Assembly: GCA_021234155.1 (NCBI GenBank)
Contig: JAJEKV010000107.1
Coordinates: 2,846,883-2,910,882 of the forward strand
Length of the DNA: 64,000 bases
Reading direction: 5' to 3'
DNA from: Isoetes taiwanensis
Lineage: Eukaryota > Streptophyta > Lycopodiopsida > Isoetales > Isoetaceae
This document shows positions 34,596 to 45,716 of this stretch, piece after piece; the stretch's first letter is position 1, and each line of letters opens with the position of its first letter. The notes beneath the pieces are model-generated. The model was not told where the DNA came from. It saw only the letters and a program-made list of their open reading frames with translations, and made no database searches. A program made the position numbers and the translations under genes.

Positions 34596-34641
34596 AAAAA
34601 TGTCTACAGTATCAACTCAATTTGATACCATAGACATTTTT
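34596..34641. repeat. Near-perfect hairpin, 20-bp arms
   Basis: AAAAATGTCTACAGTATCAA (34,596-34,615) pairs with TTTGATACCATAGACATTTTT (34,621-34,641) across a 5-base loop, with two mismatches side by side. It could be the inverted ends of a minimal MITE, a small-RNA precursor or a transcription terminator-like fold. The sequence alone does not decide. Confidence 0.7.
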
Positions 34642-34962
34642 GGGTTGCTCTCATCCTAACTCAAGTTGAACAATCATAAAACGTTAGGGACTACAATAGT
34701 ACACGTCTACAAATAGAAATACCCTCAAGATCTCAAGATGGACCACAGGATGGAATATGAGAGCATGCAGTAATGTCACTAACGAAGATAACTAGTGACA
34801 ACTTCAACCTATGCAGAGGGAGTAGAACATAGTGACAAATCCAACCTATCCAAAGGCATACCGGAATAAAAGCATTGACAACTTGAGCCTATATTGCATG
34901 CACAAAGTTAACAATATAGGCAAAATCCAAGATTTTGGCACAAATAAAACAAACGGGTTTGA

Positions 34963-35280
34963 ATGAATCGAGACGCAATTTGTGAAAGAAAACCTTTGTG
35001 TGCAAAAGTGCGAGAAATGTGCTATGTGATAGGAACAAAGATAGGTAAAGATAAACTCATAACGTATGCAATGAAATTATGTGGACCACATGGGGTGTAC
35101 AATGAGGACAAAAAGCATTTTCAGAAGATCATAGTTGATATGGACTTATGTTTGGGCGTCCACAAGGCTCTTCAACAAGAACATTTTGTCACTACAAAGA
35201 GGTCTACAGTATGGTTTTCCTTCCGCCTTATAACGGTGACTTTTGATCGAATCTTTAGGGTTATCACGTGGCTCCGGTGA
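34963..35280 (+). other. 105-codon ORF, unrecognised
   Basis: The frame begins MNRDAICERKPLCAKVREMC and contains TYAMKLCGPHGVYNEDKKHF. It looks more protein-like than its neighbours, with mixed charged and Cys residues, but has no motif I recognise. It has no paired exons and no promoter signal. Confidence 0.2.
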
Positions 35281-35399
35281 GGAGATTGGGCTTTAGAACT
35301 GCTGCTACGCTTCTATTGAATGATCCTTTATCCAAAAAAAGCCGAGACTATGAATCGGCATCATAGCCATGCTATGTCCTCACGTGACTCTTAGCAAAT

Positions 35400-35965
35400 T
35401 AGAAATCCCTTTTGGCTTGAATCAAGATTAACAACTCACGATTCATCGCCTTATTCTGCCTTTGTGACGGCTCCCGAATCCATACACGATGCTTCCATCG
35501 ATAGATAGATAGGATTCCCCCCCATGGCTTACTAAATCACCATGGCAAGGCCCTCCATCATACTCGGACTACTTGGGATGGCCAAGTATCCGGGCGAGGA
35601 TCGAGGTGTCATTCATCTCCCACGTCCTCTATGGGAAATCCCATATCACAAAGCATACATACATGTTAGCATACAATCATAATGCAAAATAATATACCAC
35701 CACGAAGGGTGGCCCATCCTCTTCATCATGGCAAAGACTCCAAGGATCAACCGACGGCGTGGTCTCCAATATATCAACGAGCGGAAGTATAACATGGCGT
35801 TGGGGGCATAAGACAATGGCTAGGGTTGTCCACTCCATCCGCACCTCCCATGCACACTAGGGCTGAATCATGCTATGGCGTGCTTAGCCCTCCTGAGATG
35901 CAATCCCAAGGAATCACCCTTCGGACTACTCAGGGTTACATCTCCCCGTCGATGAGGAAAAGACA
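35400..35965. other. GC-richer repeat-like segment, possibly LTR-derived
   Basis: The segment is GC-richer than its flanks and reads like LTR or leader sequence of a plant retrotransposon (for example ATGGCGTGCTTAGCCCTCC and GGACTACTCAGGGTTACATC). It has no gag or pol frame. Termini were not found, so the assignment is weak. Confidence 0.2.
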
Positions 35966-35989
35966 AAGACACCCAAAATTTAACCACTA

Positions 35990-36540
35990 TAATAAATCAC
36001 TAGAGAACCACTATAGATGTGGTTTTTATGTCAAAATTTTCATTCTAATGAAAACCACATAACATAGTGGTTTTCATAACTAGAGCGTGGTTATTCATGT
36101 TGCTTTTTATTATAGCATGGTTTATTAAAACCAATATTGTTTTATTACATAGTTTCTAGCACCAAAGGGTCATTCATATATTGGTTTTTAATGTCACATG
36201 GTTTATTAAATTGATCGGTTGTGTAACATGGTTTTCAACACAACTTTAATGTGGCAAAATGGTTGTTTATATTGGTTTTCCTCTTGTCATAAAATTGAAG
36301 TATTTTTATGGTGCTTTTATACCAACTTAAATGCGATGGTGGTTATTCATGCTAGTTTTTATTATCATGGTGTGTGTTATAAAATGGTTGTGGCTTATAT
36401 CATAATTTCAATACCAAGTTAATTATCATGGTAATTACTCATAGACATTAAGATCCTAAGAGGACTTGGCTATCTATAGTGATTACTCATAATGCCTCCA
36501 AAACAATTATCATAATTAACCACCAAACCACTATAGATAT
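35990..36540. repeat. Irregular array of TGGTT-centred motifs
   Basis: ACCACTATAGATGTGGTTTT near 36,008 and ACCACTATAGATATGGTC near 36,530 frame a 0.5-kb block. In it, ATGGTTTATTAAA, TGGTTATTCATG and related strings recur about every 40-60 bases. Such degenerate short repeats resemble subterminal arrays of CACTA elements, but I could not find matching termini. Confidence 0.35.
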
Positions 36541-37112
36541 GGTCTTTTGTATTTTTGTGTTTTTGAAGCACTTTGACCTTATTCAAATATCATGAAAAAA
36601 GCACAAAAAGGTATCTTTGTAATTTGTCATTGTTTGGTCTCTTGTAAATTGTTTTGCATCTTTAGAAACCAATATCTTCTATCGGGGTTCACGAAACTAT
36701 AGTTGCTACTTACTAATATAAGATCATTAATTACTTAGACATTAGAATCAACTACTTTTTTAATGTAATTATGTGTAACCTAATGCATATACTTGATGCA
36801 TTAGAAAATATCAAATATAATATCCAGAGTACCTTTTCTTTTGATGCATATGTTCCCTAGCTTGGATTCCTTCCTTGTTGATCCATTTTACACTGGGATA
36901 ATAAGCTAAAGGTTAGTGCATTCATACACTTTACCAAGTTTGGTTCCAAGATACAATCCATCCAATTTCATATTTAGAATTATCTTTAGATGCTTTCTAA
37001 TGTTGATATCAATATAGGAGCATGCCAAATATAGATAGCTTCATTTGGATTCTTGTTGGGGATAATGATCATCACACCTCTACGAATGTATAGTTGGTTA
37101 CAAACGCACCCT
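36541..37112. other. AT-rich stretch, nothing recognised
   Basis: No ORF, RNA gene or repeat terminus was recognised. Confidence 0.4.
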
Positions 37113-37262
37113 CTTCGCTAAGGTTTTTCCCTCAAATTCCTACGGACAAGGGTTTTTAATCTTGGACGACAATAAGCCTATTGTCCTTTGTTTGGGTTCC
37201 ACCGAGGCCATTTGGTCTTCGTGGATGATAAAAGTCAATACTGATTCGATTCAATTCTATTT
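37113..37262 (+). mobile_element. LINE copy 3, 3' UTR fragment
   Basis: GGTTTTTCCCTCAAATTCC then AAGGGTTTTTAATC, TTTGGGTTCCACCGAGGCCA and GTCTTCGTGGATGATAAAAG match the 3' UTRs of copies 1 and 2 in order. The tail is GATTCGATTCAATTCTATTT, a degenerate pentanucleotide repeat. Only the last 150 bases of the LINE are present, which is an extreme 5' truncation. Confidence 0.7.
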
Positions 37263-39371
<2,109 letters not shown>

Positions 39372-39820
39372 CATGGTCAGAGAGGGCTTTGTTGAAGAGG
39401 AGCGATGGCGGTGAATTTGTTCTCTATAGGTTCTGGAAAATTCAATACTACAAAAAATGGATGCTTCAATGCTTTTTGTTTTGCAAATCTTGGGTTTGTT
39501 TTTTTTGAGGTTCGACTCCCGACGATGGAGATCTCAACTGCGAGGGGCCGTAAGTTGCTTTGTGAGTAATTTTTAGCTACCCTCTTGAAATGGATCTTTA
39601 TTTTTGAACTAATAGTCACATATTTCTATACAAATGGTTCAGTGGAGTCTTTACTACGCTTGCATCGTTTCACGAGAGCTCATAGACTTGAAGCCTTGGT
39701 TTTGTCGAACCAGTGATTCATGCAATAGTTTATATTCACAATTCAATAGTTTATAATCCAATGGTTAAACTTTAAAAATTTAAAAAGGCATCACTTAATA
39801 TAAAGGTATCACTAGCCATT
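39372..39820 (+). repeat. Dispersed repeat family R2, copy 2
   Basis: It shares the ordered blocks described for 13,025-13,470, including GTTTATAATCCAATGGTT and the terminal AAAGGTATCAC. It is diverged by indels and has no coding potential. Confidence 0.7.
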
Positions 39821-40027
39821 TATATAATGGAGTGACAAAATTTTTGAAAAACAAAACGATTTTTGAGCAAGCATAAGCAATAAACATTTAAGAACTTGAA
39901 TTCAAATTATCCCGCCCTCCCACACAATGAGCGGGATAAATTTGAAATGCATGATAGCCTGTATTGTCTTTATTCCTTATTCGAAACCCTATTTTTCTAT
40001 TTTTCATGTCGAAACCCTATTCTCCAT

Positions 40028-40240
40028 GTCGACTCCAGCGTCCACTGCTCCAACTTCGGCCCCTTGGCGGATCCAACTCCGGCCTTCTGATACCAGCGCC
40101 TCCCAACCGGAAGAAGATCGGCTTTGGATCTGTGAAGAAGATTCCGGATCCGCCTCCAAATCGGCCTTTGTATAATCTTTTGCGGGAGCATATTCTTGAA
40201 GAACAATCCTGGTACCTCCACGCTTACATTATTTTTTTGA
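40028..40240 (+). other. GC-richer exon-like patch, unrecognised
   Basis: Between AT-rich flanks, two frames look protein-like: MSTPASTAPTSAPWRIQLRP from 40,027 and, shifted, IGFGSVKKIPDPPPNRPLYN with LLREHILEEQ. A one-base frameshift would join them. It may be a broken gene fragment. I do not recognise the family. Confidence 0.25.
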
Positions 40241-41049
40241 AGCATTTATCATTTATCCTTTTGCTTCCATATCTTTTCAGTGATCTCCTTGTGTTACGGC
40301 ATTGCGGATATGAAAGGCCCCTGGAGGACGAGTCCAGCATGCTCCAAGTTATGTAATACATACTAAATCCTCTCCTTCCTATAAAACCTTTGGATTGTTT
40401 CATGTATTTTGTAGTGGCGTTAAAGCTCTGCTTCCTATAAAACATTTGGATAATTTCAAAATTGTTTTTATGTATTTTTGTAGTGGCTCACCGGGCCGAA
40501 CTCATTGAAGCTTTGGAGAAAATGAAATAAGGTAATAACATGAGTTTTTATTTTATTTGATAGCCAATTACATTTTATATGATTTGGCCTCTTTTTGGCC
40601 TTGAGTTGATTGGGATTCACATCCCTTCTTGTCAACGTAACAAATGAATATATATCGGCATATGCATAAAGCAATTCATCTATGGTACATAGCAACTCAT
40701 GCCTTGTAAATTGGAGAAAGAAGAAAAAGCGAACACTTGGGTTTTAGAAGAGAACTCAACACTTTCTATAGTTCGGAATGGATGGCCGCATATTCAAAGC
40801 GAAAATTGGCTGCAATTGGTAATTGGCTGCAATTGGTAACATTACATTTATGCATTATATATAAGCGCAAGAGGTCGATGCGTGAGTATTGCAATGTATG
40901 AATCACCTTTCCTCCTATACCGGATGTTTACCTTTTGCTTTGGTGTAGATTTGGTGTAGATGTTAGATCTAAATTAGTTTTCTACATATATCACGGAAAT
41001 AAATTTATCATTGTTCATGAGTTTTGGAAATGGTTGGGGTTCAAATCCC
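40241..41049. other. AT-rich stretch, no gene recognised
   Basis: A duplicated phrase (CTTCCTATAAAAC(C/A)TTTGGAT near 40,376 and 40,431) and a duplicated GGCTGCAATTGGTAA (40,808 and 40,824) are visible. A GGTTCAAATCCC string at 41,037 is not part of a tRNA. Confidence 0.35.
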
Positions 41050-41175
41050 TTGCTCCCATATGTAGCATAATAAGGGGGTTTCTTTTGTATTTTTTTGTAC
41101 TTTTTTCCTAAGGTTTTATATGATTTCATGGATGTATTTGATGGGGCATACTAATTAGTATATCTAGAGTCTTAA
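41050..41175 (-). repeat. Dispersed repeat family R1, inverted copy
   Basis: ATATGTAGCATAATAAGGGG to TTTTTTGTAC, ATATGATTTCATGG and TATATCTAGAGTC is the reverse complement of the copy at 23,560-23,675. Confidence 0.75.
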
Positions 41176-41433
41176 GCTTTGAACTAATTTTGATGCCTAT
41201 ATTCCTTTTTTTTAAGCGTATTTTCTTATCACTTCCTTTTTTTTTTTTTAAAGCGTATTTTCTTATCACATTATTTCGCTTTCGACATGTAAGGCTGAGA
41301 TAACCCATTTAGGGTTTATCGTTTAGGTTATGTTCATGTTTGGTGCGGTGGCGGATAGTTACGTCATGTATAATACTTGAACGTATGGGGCTCGTGTACT
41401 CTGCGGCAAGAGATCAATTTTTTGTCATCAAGG

Positions 41434-41680
41434 CAACATTGATAGGCTTTGGGTGAGGCAAAACATGAAGGCGGTGTGTTTAAGTGCCATCGCCAAAGGC
41501 GTAAGCTAGAAAAATCTTCTAAAGTCGAATTTTGAGCGTCATTTGAAGCGTCATGAAGCAACATTGTGAGCTTTGGGTGAGGCAAAACATGAAGGCGGTG
41601 TGTTTAAGTGCCATCACCAAGGCGTAAGCTAGAAAAATCTTCTAAGCGAATTTTGAGCGTCATTTGAAAGCGTCATTTCA
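41434..41680. repeat. Tandem duplication, period 124 bp
   Basis: Copy 1 (41,434-41,557) and copy 2 (41,558 to about 41,680) share GCTTTGGGTGAGGCAAAACA, GGCGGTGTGTTTAAGTGCCA, GGCGTAAGCTAGAAAAATC and TTTTGAGCGTCATTTGAA. Identity is high, with a few one- to three-base indels. Confidence 0.9.
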
Positions 41681-42129
41681 TGAAAGGCCAGTACACACCA
41701 TCAAGGAAGTCGCGATATCGAGTAGAGGGGAGTGCGGCAAAAGTCCGGGATCAGTGAGACCTCTCAAGAAGTCACGGTGTTGCCGAGGTTAGCTTGGTTT
41801 TTACGTATTAACTTTGCAAAGGGCGGTTTTGAAATGTGTGGTGTTTTGGGAGATATGTCAACTAGTTAACTTCTTTTTACTTTGTGTTTGAGTGTAAACA
41901 TGAAGTTATTATCTAATGGAGTTGATGGGTGTTGCCAGACCTTTGATAGCCCTGCTGACCTACAAGATCATATGGGGTTTCTCACAAATATACACACATT
42001 GTGAAAATTTGTGTGGTGTAACCTTCTTAAGGAAACAAGGCAAACAGCATTTTGAGGCGCGCATACAATAATTAAAGATCCAAGGAAGAGGTTTTCTAGG
42101 GTATATGATTTTGTTTTGTCTTTGTCTTT

Positions 42130-42291
42130 GCTGATGGTGGGGTTTTTTTTTTCCCTCGAAATCGAATCTAGAGAAACACATCAAAGTGGTTCACTTAGAG
42201 TTAAAACTTATACATGTGAAAAGTGTGGTAATTCCTTTGCATACGGACATGTGAAAGATAATCATGAGAAAGTTGCATGTTCGTGTGAGTA
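42130..42291 (+). pseudogene. Zinc-finger-like fragment, weak
   Basis: An open frame ending at a TAA near 42,291 reads KTYTCEKCGNSFAYGHVKDN followed by HEKVACSCE. The CxxC knuckle and following aromatic residue resemble a C2H2 finger. The His spacing (7 and 4) is not canonical, and no second finger is present. It is probably a decayed fragment or chance. Confidence 0.2.
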
Positions 42292-43422
42292 AATTCACGC
42301 TTTTGCGGTGTTCAAAAACTTATCGTTCAAATCTCATCATTAATATAAAAAGGGGGTAATCTTAGCGACTCTGAAAAAGATGAGATCTTTGGAACATACT
42401 CTTCCACCGAAATTCAAAAGCTGACAAGACCAAACATTGCTTGGATTGTATATAGATTCTGGTTTTACCCATATTAGGATGCTCATTGCAAAGTTTTTTG
42501 GAACACATGTTAATAAAAGAGATGCGGTTTGTTTGGGTAACCAGAGTCAGGGCTATGTTATTATTGCTCCGCTGAGATGGGAAGATATGAAGGATTGTGG
42601 TCCCAAGAATTATATGATGCAACCATAAAATTAGGAAATGAGTATCTAGTCATATGGTTCCAAGCAGCGTGATCTCAGTAGAAGGCATTGTGTTCGTGGT
42701 TATTATTTATCAAGCCTTTCTCAGCGGATAGTGCAGACCATTATCAAAAGCTGGACATTGGAGAAATTTGATTAATATGAAATATGCCATCATTCAGAAA
42801 TTACTTGGCCTAATTCATTAGCTCATTTGCAGGTTTCCCACTAACGATGCACCCGATGGCGATGGGAACTCAATTCTGACCCTTTCGTCATTCACTAGGT
42901 TAGGTTAGCATTGATTGCAAGAGCACATATTGATTTCATGGTGGGCATGAACAAAAATTTGGCAACAAGATAACTCTTTAAGAGCATGATTTATAAACCA
43001 CGACAGCCCAGCACATAGGTTGTGGCCGAAATTTACCGTATTGCATTTGAGCTTCTAAATTTGAAGCTTTGTTGTTGAAAGCAAATGCAAAGGAATGGGC
43101 ATTTCTGTTTTTGTTATTACTGAACTATCATTCCTTTGCTTGTAAATTGTAGGCTTTATATTGGCCTTTGCACAATATAGCCTCTATAAGATTTAATGCT
43201 CCATTCTTTGCATTTTATTTAGAAGCACTATAAATTGAGTCATTTATGTACCAATGATCGAATGGGTTTATTGCTTAATGTTACCGAGTTCTTTGTGTAT
43301 GGTGTTGACCGGCCCGGGATTCACATGTCACATTACGCAATGTGAGTGGCTTGGGTTGTCCAAGGTGTTCTCATGGCTTGCATAACAAAATATTCTCTTT
43401 TTAATTCCATGGTATATGTTTC
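42292..43422. other. AT-rich stretch up to the CACTA element
   Basis: Short frames (for example 42,437-42,628) carry no known domain. No RNA gene or terminus was seen. Confidence 0.35.
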
Positions 43423-43425
43423 TAG
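43423..43425. repeat. CACTA left target-site duplication (TAG)
   Basis: TAG directly precedes the element. The identical TAG follows the right end at 52,486-52,488. A 3-bp duplication is diagnostic of CACTA-type insertion. Confidence 0.85.
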
Positions 43426-43444
43426 CACAACAAGAAAAGGGTCA

Positions 43445-43672
43445 TTTAGCGACGTCTATAGCGGCGTCGACGGCGTCTATCGACGTCGGCAATGCGTCGC
43501 CTGAGGCGTCTCCGCGAGACGTCGTTCCGAACCGCGTCGCATCGCGCGTCGCTATCGACGGCGTCGGCGGCGTCGCTTCGAGGTCGTCCGAGCGTGGCTT
43601 CGGGCGTGACGGGCGTCGTTTCTCAGACGTCAGCGTCATGTCGTGGCGTCGCGTCGGCGGCGTGAATTGAAC
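43445..43672. repeat. CACTA left subterminal repeat block
   Basis: Dense GCGTCG, GACGTC and GGCGTC motifs in both orientations make a sharply CG-rich block between AT-rich flanks. ORFs across it (rich in A, S, V and R) are artefacts of the repeat. Confidence 0.85.
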
Positions 43673-43675
43673 GAA

Positions 43676-43747
43676 AAAAAAAAAATAAAAAAAATAAAAA
43701 AAAATAAAAAAATAAAAAAATAAAAAAAAAAAAAATAAAAAAAAGAA
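43676..43747. repeat. A-rich low-complexity tract
   Basis: About 70 bases of A with scattered single T residues follow the left subterminal block. Confidence 0.95.
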
Positions 43748-43989
43748 AGAATTTTAATAGTTAGTTACAATATCATATACAAGAGGCGGTAGTGGCTATC
43801 TTTGCGTGTTCCTGTTAGGGGAAAACCCGTATAGCCAATTCTATAACAATATGACCAATATTAGACAATGACATTGAAAGTTAACGTGAACTAAGAGTTT
43901 ATAGCACTTACGAATCTATTTCCACCCTTGACCAAGTGAGGCGGAATTCGTTTGTTTGAAGTTGCCTTAGCGGTCAGGTGAGGCGGATG

Positions 43990-44217
43990 TTTTTTCTTGG
44001 AATCCTTTTGCATCGTTCGAAAGTGATCCGATTGCAAGGAATACAACATGACAAGTTAAATGTCTTATTTGAATTGAGCGAATGGCAACAAATAACAAAT
44101 ACCTTGATATCTTCCTTATGGGCCGGATTAAGTGGTTTAGGGACCTTTGACCAATCGCCTCCCAATTTTTTGGCATTCGACTTCAATTTTGCAATCACTC
44201 TTTTGCCTTTTCTATAA
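43990..44217 (-). pseudogene. Two-exon-like fragment inside the CACTA element
   Basis: On the minus strand, an exon-like frame ends at 44,103 with KGKRVIAKLKSNAKKLGGDW then SKVPKPLNPAHKEDIK. It is followed by a GTATTT donor, a 98-bp intron (44,102-44,005) with a CAAAAG acceptor, and a short GFQEKTSASPDR ending in a stop. The basic, helical sequence could be a remnant of an element-encoded protein or a captured host exon. I cannot name the family. Confidence 0.3.
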
Positions 44218-44822
44218 ATCGATAGATTAACACAAAACAAAAGAATAAAAAATAAGACTATGACTAGGTCATGTACCTTCTTTTCGGCGGCTCCCCATCA
44301 TCGAAATGAGCCCCTTCCAAATCTGGATTAAGTGGGATTAAAAGCTAGAGTTGGCTAACATAAAGCTTTAGGGTTATAAGCTAGATTTGGCCACCTCTAC
44401 CTAAGAATTACAAGAAAAGTGGACTTGGACCCGAACACTGGTGGAGTCTCCACTCGTAGTGGAGCCTACTGAGTGCCCTTGAACAAGCCACTACAATTTT
44501 ATTTTAAACCTAAAAATAACAGAGTGGTTCGTGGACTTGAACAGTGCACGTGGCCCTCTCCACTCTAGGTGGGCTTGGACCGTGCCCTTGAACAAAAGCC
44601 ACTCCTTATAGGAAAAATATATGATGATCGTGGGAAGTGGACTTGAACCGATTACATGGTCCTCCCACTCTAGGTGGAGCCGACCCGTGCCCTGAACAAA
44701 ACCACTCCATCAATTTTTTTAACCCGCTTAAAATTATAAAAATAAAATGCAAGATCGATCAACTTACCAAAAGAAGGGCGTGTGTAACAAGATCCTGAGG
44801 GTCCAAATCGAAATAGGAAAGC

Positions 44823-45190
44823 AACAAAGAGTTGAAGAATAAGAACAAACTGAAAAAAAAGATCTAAGAAGAAACAAAAAAAAAAAGATGAAAGAAATAG
44901 TAAAACAAAAAGAAAAAAAAAAACGAATCAAAGAAAGAAGAAGAGAAGGGTGGAGAAAGAAGAGAAGGGGAAAGAGGAAAAAAGAAATTAGGGGAAAAAA
45001 GAGAAGAATGGAAGAAATAAGAGAATGAAAAATGGAAGAAGACAAGAATGGAAGAATGGAAAAGAATGGAAGAGGAAATAAGGGAAGAATCGAAGAAAAG
45101 AAATGAGGAAAGAAGGAAAAAGAATGCGAAGAATGCGAACAAGAAGAAGGAAAAGAAGGAAAGAGATAGAAAAAAAAAATTTGAAATCTA
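44823..45190. repeat. Purine-rich (GA) low-complexity tract
   Basis: About 370 bases are almost entirely A and G on the plus strand (GAAGAAA, GGAAGAATGG and similar). Long S/F/L frames on the minus strand and K/E/R frames on the plus strand arise from composition and are not genes. Confidence 0.9.
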
Positions 45191-45424
45191 CACTAAATCA
45201 TTCAATCCAAAACCATTCAATCCAAAAAGCATGATCTACTAACCTTAAAAAGAGTGCTTTGCAAGTCGCTCAAGGTCAGATACCGGGTTGATCGCCAAAA
45301 ATAGTCGATAGAAGGAAAGCCTTAGGAATGGTCCCTGAAAAAGACGGCCCGCCGGACCAAAAAACACTATCTGCGCCGCATCGCGGCGTCATGGCGTCAA
45401 GATCTGACGTAATTTTGAAATCGA

Positions 45425-45472
45425 TATATCACGATTTTGAAATCGTATATCTGATTTCAAAATCGTGATATA
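45425..45472. repeat. Perfect 20-bp-arm hairpin in the CACTA element
   Basis: TATATCACGATTTTGAAATC (45,425-45,444) and its exact reverse complement (45,453-45,472) flank an 8-base loop, GTATATCT. A further ATTTTGAAATC copy lies just upstream at 45,412. It sits at the inner edge of a short GCGTC-rich patch. Its role is unknown. Confidence 0.9.
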
Positions 45473-45716
45473 CTGATTTAACGTCGCATATCTGGCGATG
45501 TCGCAAACGTATTTTGTTATAGCGACGTCTAACACTTTTTAATTTTTGGTGCCTTTTTTTTTCATCGATGGTCATGAAAGTTTGTCCTTATGCTAATTTG
45601 GACATTCCCGAACCATATATGCAAATAAAATCACATTCCGGATTTAACCAATCTTCTATTGCTACTACTTACGAATGTTTGAGCCCAGGGTGGCATGTTT
45701 GAGCCCTGGGGTGGCG

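Noticed and set aside
44764-45242. Ser/Phe/Leu-rich and Lys/Glu-rich ORFs
   Set aside because: They follow from a purine-rich low-complexity tract on one strand and have no motif.
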